From a virus: a stretch of DNA of 42,236 nucleotides. The stretch lies in IMG/VR virus record IMGVR_UViG_3300042870_001346, positions 1-42,236 of that record. One strand, written 5' to 3'. Made by a program: the position numbers and the translations under genes. Below the pieces are notes generated by a model that saw nothing but the letters and a program-made list of their open reading frames with translations, did not search any database and was not told where the DNA came from. Shown here one piece after another: positions 28,204 through 35,641 of this stretch (positions are counted from its first letter, which is position 1; every line of letters starts with the position of its first letter).

Positions 28204-28308
28204 CTACCCTATCAAATAGTTTAATCCACGGGTAAAAAGAAAACACGGGTCCGAGTACCCGATGGTCTCACCGTAATTGTGGTAATCGGTGAATTGATAA
28301 AATATTAA

Positions 28309-28379
28309 GGTCGGTTGGCCGAGTGGTTAGGCATCGGTCTGCAAAACCGCTTACACAGGTTCAAATCCTGTACCGACCT
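28309..28379 (+). tRNA. tRNA-Cys (GCA)
   Basis: Acceptor GGTCGGT / ACCGACC, discriminator T. The anticodon loop is CTGCAAA and the T arm is ACAGG-TTCAAAT-CCTGT. Confidence 0.94.
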
Positions 28380-28391
28380 CAAAAAAAATAC

Positions 28392-28472
28392 ACGTCAGTG
28401 GCCGAGCGGCTTAGGCAACAGTCTCCAAAACTGTAAGTTAATTTAACGGGGGTTCGAATCCTTCCTGGCGTG
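28392..28472 (+). tRNA. tRNA with CCA (Trp) anticodon and a long variable arm
   Basis: Acceptor ACGTCAG / CTGGCGT, discriminator G. The anticodon arm is ACAGT-CTCCAAA-ACTGT, reading UGG. The variable region of 13 bases forms a GTTA/TAAC stem, a class II feature not found in normal tRNA-Trp. The T arm is GGGGG-TTCGAAT-CCTTC. It may be a Trp tRNA with an expanded loop or a Ser-like body with a Trp anticodon. Confidence 0.85.
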
Positions 28473-28480
28473 CAAAGGTT

Positions 28481-28569
28481 GATTAGGGAATGATTGTACT
28501 GATAGTTCGAGAGTGAATACTGACTAGTACAATCGGAGTTGGGAGGTATTCACCTAAGTAATGCTAATC
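28481..28569 (+). ncRNA. RNA element with H-type pseudoknot
   Basis: GATTGTACT (28492-28500) pairs with AGTACAATC (28526-28534). GTGAATAC (28513-28520), lying inside the first stem's loop, pairs with GTATTCAC (28546-28553). An outer GATTAG/CTAATC stem (28481-28486 with 28564-28569) closes the element. All three stems are perfect, so a pseudoknot fold is well supported. It sits between tRNA-Trp and tRNA-Tyr. Confidence 0.65.
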
Positions 28570-28613
28570 GTAAAAACAGATGTCCACTCGACCATCTTCT
28601 GTTTTCCTTATTT

Positions 28614-28695
28614 GGGAGCGTCGCATAGCGGCAATTGCTGCGGACTGTAACTCCGCCCTCTTTAGAGTTCATAGGTTCGAGTCCTATCGCTCCCA
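28614..28695 (+). tRNA. tRNA-Tyr (GTA)
   Basis: Class II. Acceptor GGGAGCG / CGCTCCC, discriminator A. The anticodon loop is CTGTAAC, with a long variable arm, and the T arm is ATAGG-TTCGAGT-CCTAT. Confidence 0.94.
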
Positions 28696-28702
28696 CAAAA
28701 AT

Positions 28703-28775
28703 TGTCCTGTGGTGTAATTGGCAACACGTCTGGTTTTGGTCCAGAAGAGTATAGGTTCGAGACCTGTCGGGACAA
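28703..28775 (+). tRNA. tRNA-Gln (TTG)
   Basis: Acceptor TGTCCTG / CGGGACA. The anticodon arm is TCTGG-TTTTGGT-CCAGA, and the T arm is ATAGG-TTCGAGA-CCTGT with one G-U pair. Confidence 0.94.
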
Positions 28776-28779
28776 CAAT

Positions 28780-28854
28780 GGTCTTATAGTTTAATTGGAT
28801 AAAACATTTTGCTACGGACAAAAAGACGTTAAGGTTCGAGTCCTTATAAGACTA
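28780..28854 (+). tRNA. tRNA-Arg (ACG)
   Basis: Acceptor GGTCTTA / TAAGACT with G1-U72. The anticodon arm is TTTTG-CTACGGA-CAAAA (ACG, needs A-to-I editing) and the T arm is TAAGG-TTCGAGT-CCTTA. Confidence 0.92.
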
Positions 28855-28859
28855 CAAAT

Positions 28860-28931
28860 TGCGATATAGCTCAGTGGTAGAGCACTTGATTCATATCCAA
28901 GATGTCAAAGGTTCAATTCCTTTTATCGCAA
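28860..28931 (+). tRNA. tRNA with CAT anticodon (Met or Ile2), second copy
   Basis: Acceptor TGCGATA / TATCGCA. The anticodon loop is TTCATAT and the T arm is AAAGG-TTCAATT-CCTTT. It differs strongly from the CAT tRNA at 15429, so the two probably have different identities. Confidence 0.92.
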
Positions 28932-28955
28932 CTTATTTTTTTCCAAATGGAAAGG

Positions 28956-28964
28956 TATTTATTA
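28956..28964 (+). promoter_or_regulatory. TATTTAT box before gene 28967
   Basis: TATTTATTA ends two bases before the ATG at 28967. Confidence 0.45.
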
Positions 28965-28966
28965 GT

Positions 28967-29434
28967 ATGGATAAAATTACGATAAGCAAAGAGCAATTAT
29001 TTAAGGTAATGCATTTAAATGAAGCCGAAAAAAAAGAAACTGCTGATGATATTGCTGAGGATGGGGATATTGTTGATATGATTTCAACATTACTTCATTC
29101 AAGAAGTCAGACTCATGTATTTCATTGGCAAACAAAATCACAATCATCATTTGCTGAGCACAAAGCCTTACAAAAATATTATGAAGGATTAGATGGATTA
29201 GTTGATGGTATTGTTGAAAGTTACCAAGGTAAAAACGATTTGTTAACAGGTTATAAAACGATTAAAATGGTTGATTATAAGTCAACAGAACAACTAATAA
29301 CTTACTTTAAAGGATTAGATGATAATATTGAAAAAAATAGAAAATCGGTTAAAGAGTCTTTTATTCAAAATCAAATTGATACTGTTCAGGAATTAATTTA
29401 TAGTACTCTTTATAAATTGAGATTCTTAAAATAA
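28967..29434 (+). CDS. Ferritin/Dps-like helical phage protein (DUF5856-like), 155 aa
   Basis: Start at 28967 (MDKITISKEQLFKVMHLNE) is chosen because an upstream in-frame ATG would lie in the tRNA gene. The protein is all helical, with STLLHSRSQTHVFHWQTKSQ, then SFAEHKALQKYYEGLDGLVD. This H-x-x-H-W-x-T-x-S block is typical of Dps/ferritin-like phage proteins. Iron-binding residues are not complete, so enzymatic ferroxidase activity is doubtful. A terminator follows. Confidence 0.72.
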   Translation: MDKITISKEQLFKVMHLNEAEKKETADDIAEDGDIVDMISTLLHSRSQTHVFHWQTKSQSSFAEHKALQKYYEGLDGLVDGIVESYQGKNDLLTGYKTIKMVDYKSTEQLITYFKGLDDNIEKNRKSVKESFIQNQIDTVQELIYSTLYKLRFLK

Positions 29435-29459
29435 GATAATTTTTTATTAGAAATAATTT

Positions 29460-29493
29460 ATCCCTCTGAGTTTGAAATTCAGGGGGATTTTTT
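29460..29493 (+). terminator. Intrinsic terminator
   Basis: A ten-base-pair stem ATCCCTCTGA / TCAGGGGGAT followed by TTTTTT. Confidence 0.88.
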
Positions 29494-29519
29494 TATATTT
29501 GAATTTAAGAAATTAAAGT

Positions 29520-29837
29520 ATGTTAAAGAGAAATAGAAAATCATTTCAAAAAATTGTTAAAGAATATAAAGACGCCACCCCATACGAAATATGGGAAGGA
29601 GTTAGAGATAATTTCATCTTTGGATTTATAGGTGCAACCTTGGTTGTGTTCATTGCAACCAAGACAGATTTGGCGGTATTGTTAGGATATATTACCTACT
29701 ATTTTTTTATGGGTAAGATTGTTAACAGACCAAAGTATGTTACCGATTTAGGTAAGATGATTGTGTTTCCAATACCGTCCGCTCTCGGAGCATTTACAGG
29801 ATATAAATTAACTTATGTCCTATTAGAATTAATATAA
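29520..29837 (+). CDS. Membrane protein, 105 aa
   Basis: A basic cytoplasmic start (MLKRNRKSFQKIVKEYKD) precedes two hydrophobic segments: NFIFGFIGATLVVFIATKT and LLGYITYYFFMGKIV. A third weaker one near the C-terminus (PIPSALGAFTGYKLTYVLL) gives three possible helices. Holin-like size, but no family is recognised. Confidence 0.68.
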   Translation: MLKRNRKSFQKIVKEYKDATPYEIWEGVRDNFIFGFIGATLVVFIATKTDLAVLLGYITYYFFMGKIVNRPKYVTDLGKMIVFPIPSALGAFTGYKLTYVLLELI

Positions 29838-29897
29838 AAAATTATTAGTGTTCCAAAACTCTATTTTTTTATTAATTTTGGAACACTAATAATACAA

Positions 29898-29983
29898 GGA
29901 AGGTTACCCAAGTTGGTGAAGGGGTCAGTTTGCTAAACTGATAGGATGTAAAAGTCGCGAGGGTTCGAGCCCCTCACCTTCCG
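29898..29983 (+). tRNA. tRNA-Ser (GCT)
   Basis: Class II. Acceptor GGAAGGT / ACCTTCC, discriminator G. The anticodon loop is TTGCTAA, with a long variable arm, and the T arm is GAGGG-TTCGAGC-CCCTC. It is the last tRNA of the array. Confidence 0.94.
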
Positions 29984-30024
29984 CATAGTTTGACAAAAAG
30001 AATTTTAAAAATTATAATTAATAC

Positions 30025-31290
30025 ATGGAAAAATTATCACACGTAGGAAACAACATTGTAGGTTCTGAAATCATCAAAATCTCTCAACAAATCAAAGAAA
30101 TTTCAAAAACAAAAAAAGTCCAAAATTTAACAATTGGTGATTTTGATTCAAGCATAAATCCAATCCCCGAAAAACTTAAAGATTACATCATTGATTCCTA
30201 CAATGAAAATCTAACTAATTATCCATTGTCTGCTGGTCAATTAAATCTTAGACAATCAGTTAGTGAATATCTTAAGAAAAGACAAGGTATAGATTATAAC
30301 GAAAATGAAATATTAGTTGGTGGTGGAGTTCGTCCATTAATTTATACTGTTTACAAAGCATTGGTTAATAACGGTGAAGGAGTTATCTATCCTGTACCAT
30401 CTTGGAATAACAATCACTATAGTTTTTTACATGGAGCGGTTAAACAAGAAATTGAATGTAAACCTGAGAACTCATTTTTTCCAACAGCGTCAGATATTGA
30501 CATGGCAATTAATGATAAAACATCTTTAATTTGTATTTGTTCACCACAAAACCCAACAGGTCGTGTAATCAATCCTGAGGTATTAAAGAGTATTTGTGAA
30601 TTGGTGGTGAATGAAAATAACGTCAGGTCATCACAAGTTGGATCAAGACCCTTGTATTTGTTTTTTGACCAAATCTATTCTGACTTAACTGTTGAGGGTT
30701 TATTTGTTCACCCATTAACGTTATGCCCTGAAATCCGTGATTATTTGATTTGTGTGGATGGTATCTCTAAATCACTATGTGCCACAGGTATTAGAGTTGG
30801 TTGGATGTTTGGTCCACAAGACATTATAGGTAAGATGACAGAGATTTTCTCACACATTGGGGCTTGGGCACCAAAACCAGAACAAAACGCAGTTGCAAGG
30901 TACCTAAATGATTATGATAATATGGTTGAATTTGTTAATTCAAAAACAAAACAATATTCAGATATTTCAAACAAAATATGTGATAAAATCCAAGAATTAA
31001 AAGATAAAGGATTCCGTATTGATTACCAAAGGCCTGAAGGTGGAATTTATATTTCAATTTATTTGGGTGAGTCTTTATCGTTTCCGACTATTGAAAGTTA
31101 TATCAAATTTTTAATTAATAGATGTAGTATTGGGTTGGTACCTTTTGAATATTTTGGTTCAAAAGAAAACAAGGGATGGTTTAGAATGTCAATTGGAGGT
31201 GTAGACCCAAACAATGTTGAGGAAATTTTAAATCATCTTAATGTCTTAACCTATGAGTCATTAGAAGAAATTGGTTCTTGGATGATTTAA
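30025..31290 (+). CDS. PLP-dependent aminotransferase, class I/II (fold type I)
   Basis: At 421 residues this is a full-length aspartate-aminotransferase-like enzyme. The pyridoxal lysine is in VDGISKSLCATGIRVGW (Lys249). Other family marks are GGGVRPLIYTVYKAL (phosphate cup), SPQNPTGRVI and FFDQIYSDL (Asp-x-x-Tyr). The amino-acid specificity cannot be read. A metabolic aminotransferase is unusual in a phage. It follows the last tRNA by 41 bases and stands alone, without an obvious pathway partner in the window. Confidence 0.92.
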   Translation: MEKLSHVGNNIVGSEIIKISQQIKEISKTKKVQNLTIGDFDSSINPIPEKLKDYIIDSYNENLTNYPLSAGQLNLRQSVSEYLKKRQGIDYNENEILVGGGVRPLIYTVYKALVNNGEGVIYPVPSWNNNHYSFLHGAVKQEIECKPENSFFPTASDIDMAINDKTSLICICSPQNPTGRVINPEVLKSICELVVNENNVRSSQVGSRPLYLFFDQIYSDLTVEGLFVHPLTLCPEIRDYLICVDGISKSLCATGIRVGWMFGPQDIIGKMTEIFSHIGAWAPKPEQNAVARYLNDYDNMVEFVNSKTKQYSDISNKICDKIQELKDKGFRIDYQRPEGGIYISIYLGESLSFPTIESYIKFLINRCSIGLVPFEYFGSKENKGWFRMSIGGVDPNNVEEILNHLNVLTYESLEEIGSWMI

Positions 31291-31397
31291 AAAATTAATC
31301 ATCAATAATTGACAAATATGATATCTTTGTCTATACTTATTAAATCAATAACGAAACAATTACAAACAATTTATAAATAAAAAAAAAACAAACAATT

Positions 31398-31568
31398 ATG
31401 AAACAAATCGTAGCATTATTCGCAATCGTAGCATTAGCCTCTTGTGGAAACGGAACATCAACAACTGAAGTTAAATCAACTGATTCTACCGTGGCAACTG
31501 TTGATTCAACATTAATAACAGACACAACATTTATCGTTGATTCAACCATTTTTGTTGAGACTAAGTAA
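31398..31568 (+). CDS. Small Thr/Ser-rich lipoprotein, 56 aa
   Basis: MKQIVALFAIVALASC is a short signal with lipobox Cys16. The mature 41 residues are almost all Thr, Ser, Val and Asp (STDSTVATVDSTLITDTTF). A TATCTTTG element (about 31321) lies upstream and a terminator follows. It resembles the small host lipoproteins common in Bacteroidota and might alter the cell surface after infection. Confidence 0.72.
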   Translation: MKQIVALFAIVALASCGNGTSTTEVKSTDSTVATVDSTLITDTTFIVDSTIFVETK

Positions 31569-31585
31569 TTAGACCTTAATGAAAC

Positions 31586-31616
31586 AAAAAACCCACCAAT
31601 TGGTGGGTTTTTTTAT
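31586..31616. terminator. Bidirectional terminator
   Basis: ACCCACCA / TGGTGGGT is flanked by A and T runs on both sides. It lies between the lipoprotein gene and the convergent wall hydrolase gene. Confidence 0.88.
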
Positions 31617-32707
31617 TTTAATAGACCTTTAATTCTATTTATATTTTCTTCTATTTTTTTAGGGTCTTTCTTTTCAAAAGATTTTTTTAAATTTCTATAT
31701 GAATTAATGAAAAGTTTTGAATATTCGTTTTTACCATATAAATCACTGTCTTTATCCTTTTCTTTATTCTTGTCTTTACCTTTTGATTTTTTTTCTTTAT
31801 CTGTATTAATATTTTCTCTGTTTTTATTTAAATCGTACAAAGTAACTTTAACATCTGAATCTGTTTTACCTATTGTTGTTCCTTTACTAACAGATTGACC
31901 CTTTTGAACTAAAGGTGTTGAAATACCACAGTATTCTAAATACCCCACGTCACTACCATTATCAAATTTAATAACAATTTGATTATCACAATTTGAATTA
32001 TAATAACTTGTTATTACACCCTCCACAGGACTTTTAATCTTTGAGTTATTTTCTTTTGGTATTACAATTGAACCGTATCTTGATTCTATATTATTACCAA
32101 AACTTGAATATACTTTTTCTTCATTAATCCCAACAGCGTTTAATATGGATTTACCAATTTCTCTTGCGAATGAACCAGCCTTTTCAGTACTTGACGATGT
32201 ATTGTCTGAAGAAGTTTTTGGTTCCTCACTTGTAGATGAAGTAATATTTGATATGTGAACGTGGTTATCATGGTTTGGAAATCCAAAAGTTAAAACTGAC
32301 TTAGGGTTACTTGATCCTTCGGCATTTTTGGTATAACCCATTGAAACTAATGCACTAACTAATTTGTCGGCATCAGCTCTATTTGAAGGACTAACGGATT
32401 TACCATTAATTATTGCAATATCAACAGCGTTTCCTGATGGGTGTCTACTTGCATTACCGCTTTTAGTTTTTTTACCATGGCCACTTACTGCGGTTGTAAT
32501 ATCTACTTTAAGACCAACGGACTTTGCAGCGACTTGAATATCCCGTAAAAGGGTGGTGTTAATATTGTCAGATGAAGGATTACCATCACCAATACTTTTA
32601 AAATCCACGTTATCGTATACATCAATGGCTTCAGACACATTCTTATTTTCAAGAATTGTATCATAAAGTGATATTATATCTTTAATTAATTTTGTTTGAC
32701 TACTCAT
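31613..32707 (-). CDS. Cell-wall hydrolase with M15-like peptidase and M23-like domains
   Basis: The N-terminal about 30 residues include DTILENKN, an (I/L)-x-E sequence. The first domain has SGHGKKTKSG and ASRHPSGNAVDIAI, then DNHVHIS: the H-x6-D and H-x-H zinc pattern of M15 (D,D- or L,D-carboxypeptidase) enzymes. A Ser/Thr linker follows. The second domain (VKSPVEGVITSYYN, VIKFDNGSDVGYLEYCG, VQKGQSVSKGTTIGKT) looks like the beta barrel of M23/LysM-linked peptidases but lacks the catalytic H-x-H. The Lys-rich C-terminus may bind DNA or membrane. It could be an endolysin or a virion-carried lysin. Confidence 0.78.
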   Translation of the reverse strand: MSSQTKLIKDIISLYDTILENKNVSEAIDVYDNVDFKSIGDGNPSSDNINTTLLRDIQVAAKSVGLKVDITTAVSGHGKKTKSGNASRHPSGNAVDIAIINGKSVSPSNRADADKLVSALVSMGYTKNAEGSSNPKSVLTFGFPNHDNHVHISNITSSTSEEPKTSSDNTSSSTEKAGSFAREIGKSILNAVGINEEKVYSSFGNNIESRYGSIVIPKENNSKIKSPVEGVITSYYNSNCDNQIVIKFDNGSDVGYLEYCGISTPLVQKGQSVSKGTTIGKTDSDVKVTLYDLNKNRENINTDKEKKSKGKDKNKEKDKDSDLYGKNEYSKLFINSYRNLKKSFEKKDPKKIEENINRIKGLLK

Positions 32708-32724
32708 ATAATATAAATAGTTTA

Positions 32725-32733
32725 TTATAAATA
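32725..32733 (-). promoter_or_regulatory. TATTTAT box before gene 32707 (leftward)
   Basis: On the minus strand TATTTATAA ends 17 bases before the ATG at 32707; a second TATTTATAT (32711-32719) lies even closer. Confidence 0.45.
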
Positions 32734-32759
32734 AAAAAAAAACCGACTAATTGTCGGTT
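32731..32759 (-). terminator. Leftward intrinsic terminator
   Basis: AACCGAC / GTCGGTT with a five-base loop and a long minus-strand T run. It ends the transcript of the gene at 32747 and begins inside its last codons. Confidence 0.85.
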
Positions 32760-32875
32760 CTTTTGGTGTAAGTTAATCTGTTAACTTCAGGTTTAATAAC
32801 CACATCAGATTTAATTTTTTTAGATTTAAATATTAATTTAAAAAAATTTACAAATATTTCTTTTATTTTTTTCAT
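32747..32875 (-). CDS. Small basic protein, 42 aa
   Basis: It starts inside the stop of the PspC gene (ATGA overlap, 32872-32875), so it is coupled to it. The sequence MKKIKEIFVNFFKLIFKSKK has an amphipathic basic helix, followed by a short polar tail. It may sit on the membrane with its PspC-like partner. Confidence 0.55.
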   Translation of the reverse strand: MKKIKEIFVNFFKLIFKSKKIKSDVVIKPEVNRLTYTKRTDN

Positions 32876-33054
32876 ACTATTTTGTTTGGTGTTGATATCC
32901 ATAGTAATAAATATGTAAAAATGATTGGAAATGGTGTAAACATTAAAACAACAAATAAAATCCTAATTAGTGAATCATCAATATTAAAATAATTTCCTAA
33001 TCCTCCACATACACCACCAATTATTCCTGAATTTGACCTACATAGTTTTTTCAT
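32872..33054 (-). CDS. PspC-domain membrane protein, 60 aa
   Basis: KKLCRSNSGIIGGVCGGLGNYF followed by NIDDSLIRILFVVL is the typical PspC domain, with one membrane helix after the Gly-rich part. In bacteria PspC belongs to the phage-shock membrane stress response. A phage copy could modulate that response or membrane stability. It is coupled to the 42-residue gene downstream. Confidence 0.88.
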   Translation of the reverse strand: MKKLCRSNSGIIGGVCGGLGNYFNIDDSLIRILFVVLMFTPFPIIFTYLLLWISTPNKIV

Positions 33055-33058
33055 AAAT

Positions 33059-33244
33059 TTAATTAAAATTTTTATTATTTAGTTCTTTAATAGTTAAATC
33101 ATTATTTTTCCAACTTTTCCAATTTTCAAAATCTTTCAAATCTTCTAATGTTTTTTCATGGACCAAAACAAACCCTTCGGGAGCGATATTAGATAATTTT
33201 AACATCGGACCTTCTTTTTTTAAAATTTCTTTAATATTAATCAT
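33059..33244 (-). CDS. Hypothetical protein, 61 aa
   Basis: Starts MINIKEILKKEGPMLKLSNI and contains GFVLVHEKTLEDLKDFENWKS. The start overlaps the stop of the HAD gene by eight bases. Small and mixed alpha/beta; no family. Confidence 0.6.
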   Translation of the reverse strand: MINIKEILKKEGPMLKLSNIAPEGFVLVHEKTLEDLKDFENWKSWKNNDLTIKELNNKNFN

Positions 33245-33812
33245 TTAAAAATTTGATTACTTTTTCTTTTATTCCCGATTGTTTGATCCCTTCATTACCA
33301 TTTGGAGTTAAGACAAAGTTATCCAACCCCCAATCCTTCCAAGATTCCCCATTTTTACCCATGTTCAAATCATCAATTGAGACCCAATGAGTAATCTCAG
33401 GATGGTCATGTAGGTATTGTTTAATTTCAATAACTCGACTCATTTCCAAATCCCATTTTGGGTTCCAAACCCAAACATCTTTATTATACCAAGTACAATT
33501 ACCTAGATTTAATGTAAATGCGATAGGTTTTTTAATAATCCCTTTGGATTCATAATATTTACCCATCTCTTCAAGAGTTGCAAAATTTTTCCAATCTGAT
33601 GAAACCACAATTTCTGCTCCTGTTTCTTCCAAAATTTCGTTAAGGATGTTAATCGCCTTTTGATTGAAATTATCAAAACGATATTCAAGTGGTATTTCAT
33701 TCATTGAGATGGATGTATTCCGTTCACCCCATTTTTTTTGTTTCTTATGTCGACTTCCCCATTCGGTTAATAAACAAATTACACCGTCATGATCTAAAAA
33801 TATAACTTTCAT
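33237..33812 (-). CDS. HAD-family hydrolase (HAD_SAK-like)
   Basis: HAD motif I is IFLDHDGVI (Asp7, Asp9), motif II is VVSSDWKN (about residues 69-76), and the late motif is VSIDDLNMG. The long insert with NEIPLEYRFDNFNQKAINIL and the S-S-D/x-W after motif II are the pattern of HAD domains named for Swiss-army-knife RNA repair proteins. These may remove phosphates from RNA ends; activity here is inferred. It heads a leftward operon behind a perfect promoter. Confidence 0.8.
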   Translation of the reverse strand: MKVIFLDHDGVICLLTEWGSRHKKQKKWGERNTSISMNEIPLEYRFDNFNQKAINILNEILEETGAEIVVSSDWKNFATLEEMGKYYESKGIIKKPIAFTLNLGNCTWYNKDVWVWNPKWDLEMSRVIEIKQYLHDHPEITHWVSIDDLNMGKNGESWKDWGLDNFVLTPNGNEGIKQSGIKEKVIKFLND

Positions 33813-33816
33813 AAAG

Positions 33817-33847
33817 CAAAGATAAGATATTTATACTTAAATACAAA
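33817..33847 (-). promoter_or_regulatory. Bacteroidota-type promoter, leftward
   Basis: On the minus strand TTTG (33844-33847), a 19-base spacer and TATCTTTG (33817-33824). It lies four bases before the HAD start codon, implying a leaderless mRNA. Confidence 0.8.
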
Positions 33848-33885
33848 GCTTAGTCGCATAAATTTTTAATGCACACATATGGACG

Positions 33886-34110
33886 ATGACAGTAGAAAAC
33901 AAAACTTGGAGGAGGGTATTCCAAGACAATTTATCCCAACTATTTCTAATGATAGCACTATTCTTCAATCCTTTTGGGTTCGATGCTGTTCAGTATGGAC
34001 TAATCTTATGGACAGGAAGTTTATGGAAAGCCAACTTTGTGTTGTATTGTGTTGCGGTAGTATTTTTTGGATTATATATCTACTTTCGCAGATTATCTAA
34101 AAAACCTTAA
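33886..34110 (+). CDS. Small membrane protein, 74 aa
   Basis: The frame starting at 33886 (MTVENKTWRRVFQDNLSQLF) is chosen over the one at 33879, because it yields two clear membrane helices (LFLMIALFFNPFGF, NFVLYCVAVVFFGLYIYF) and a basic end (RRLSKKP). It meets the convergent gene at 34107 with a four-base overlap. Function unknown. Confidence 0.65.
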   Translation: MTVENKTWRRVFQDNLSQLFLMIALFFNPFGFDAVQYGLILWTGSLWKANFVLYCVAVVFFGLYIYFRRLSKKP

Positions 34111-35624
34111 AGCTCACTTAATTGTCCTGATTTGAATGCCTCAAAATTCGGACCTTTTTTCAAATAAAACTGATTACCTTTTTTGTCGTAATCTAATATT
34201 CCTGCTAATCTTGCTGAGTTAAATAACCCACTTAGTTGTCCTCTAAATGCTGATGGTATCTGCCAATTATTTTGATTTTTATGAGAATAGTATGGTTTTC
34301 CGTTAACGTCTTTTTTCTGTAGTGAACCTATATCAACTAAAAAATCTAATTTTGTTCCTTTGTTATCTGAGTCTAAATAATCAACTAGTTTTTTAATTAA
34401 TCCAGAATCTTTTCTTTTAAATGTGAATCCGTAACTACTTCTATTTGGAGTCCAAGTTGACTTTCCTCCGTGAACTAAAGACATAAATTCAGGAGATTGT
34501 TTCATTTTATCAACAACCCTCCTAGTGATTTGATAGTTTATATCTTCAGATATTTTTTTAATCTCATTATCGGTTTGGAGTTTTGGTATATTATATTCTA
34601 AGTTAAAATCTAACTTTTCAATATGTAAATCAAAGTCAAGAGTGGTATTACTATCATCCCAACTAAATCCGATACTAAGAACTAAAAGAGAGGGGTAGTT
34701 AATATCATAATTTAAAACAATCATAACCGTATATTGGTCAACATATTCACCATCAATAGAAATGTTCATCTCCATTGCTGCGTGATTTGTCATATCATCA
34801 TTAATATCTAATGGTAATAATAGATTTGGGTTAGAATACTCAATTCCGACTGATTCTTTAGTTTTTAATTCTCCACTCACAGTATATAAACCTTCACTAA
34901 AAAGTTTTTCAAATAAATCGTATTTTGATTTAAGAACACTTTCCTCGTAATTTTTTCTAACCAGCTCAATAACTTTTGGTGCTCCAAGACTAAAAATATC
35001 TTGTTCTCTTGAGCTCATTGGAGTGTCTGTCGCGTCATACCAAGTTTCTGTATTGGGTGTTATATGTATTGCTATCTTATAAAACTTATTTGATTGGTCA
35101 AAATTCTTTAATATTATGTAATATAATCCCTGGTTACCAATTGTATGGGTTTCAAAATAAGATGATTGACTTTCCATTGCGGTGCACCATCTTGTACCAG
35201 CACCATATTTACAAGATGCTCTATAAGTTAATGGTTTAACTATTAAAATATTCTTATCTTCAAATATTTTTTCCGCTCCTGATGCATCAAACTTATTTAA
35301 TTGTGATTTTGAAGATGTGATATGTGACTGTATCGCATTTTTTAATCTATCAAGGTTGTATTGATTAATATCTTTAATTTCTAAAGATTGTTTGAATCTG
35401 TCAAAATCTTTAACAAGTTCTATCGCGTCGTCAATTTCCTCATTGGATGTGTTTGGGTGTAATTCTCGTAATACGAAATCGGCATATTTGAAATTGGTAT
35501 CTGCTAAATCAGAAATACCTAAAATAAAATCCAATGTTTCAGGATATTCTTTAAATTTATTAGAGTATTTTTTTCGTAAATCTTCTTTACGACCTTCTTT
35601 TATAAGGATTGGAGTTAATCTCAT
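34107..35624 (-). CDS. WCTA-motif protein A, probable virion or accessory protein, 505 aa
   Basis: ATG at 35624 (MRLTPILIKEGRKEDLRKKY) is preferred since a TATTTAT box ends two bases upstream. IKEG near residue 10 is an (I/L)-x-E site. The central domain has ILIVKPLTYRASCKYGAG followed by TRWCTAMESQS, where Y-G-x-x-T-x-W-C-T-A is the mark of an uncharacterised phage family. The paralogue at 36238 has the same plan. The C-terminal part is beta-rich. The pair flanks the tmRNA gene. Function unknown; a Cys-dependent enzyme is conceivable. Confidence 0.7.
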   Translation of the reverse strand: MRLTPILIKEGRKEDLRKKYSNKFKEYPETLDFILGISDLADTNFKYADFVLRELHPNTSNEEIDDAIELVKDFDRFKQSLEIKDINQYNLDRLKNAIQSHITSSKSQLNKFDASGAEKIFEDKNILIVKPLTYRASCKYGAGTRWCTAMESQSSYFETHTIGNQGLYYIILKNFDQSNKFYKIAIHITPNTETWYDATDTPMSSREQDIFSLGAPKVIELVRKNYEESVLKSKYDLFEKLFSEGLYTVSGELKTKESVGIEYSNPNLLLPLDINDDMTNHAAMEMNISIDGEYVDQYTVMIVLNYDINYPSLLVLSIGFSWDDSNTTLDFDLHIEKLDFNLEYNIPKLQTDNEIKKISEDINYQITRRVVDKMKQSPEFMSLVHGGKSTWTPNRSSYGFTFKRKDSGLIKKLVDYLDSDNKGTKLDFLVDIGSLQKKDVNGKPYYSHKNQNNWQIPSAFRGQLSGLFNSARLAGILDYDKKGNQFYLKKGPNFEAFKSGQLSEL

Positions 35625-35626
35625 AT

Positions 35627-35635
35627 ATATAAATA
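35627..35635 (-). promoter_or_regulatory. TATTTAT box before gene 35624 (leftward)
   Basis: On the minus strand TATTTATAT ends two bases before the ATG at 35624. Confidence 0.45.
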
Positions 35636-35641
35636 TATGGG

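Noticed and set aside
33879-34100. Alternative frame of the small membrane protein region
   Set aside because: The frame at 33886 gives a protein with two membrane helices and normal composition; the 33879 frame does not.
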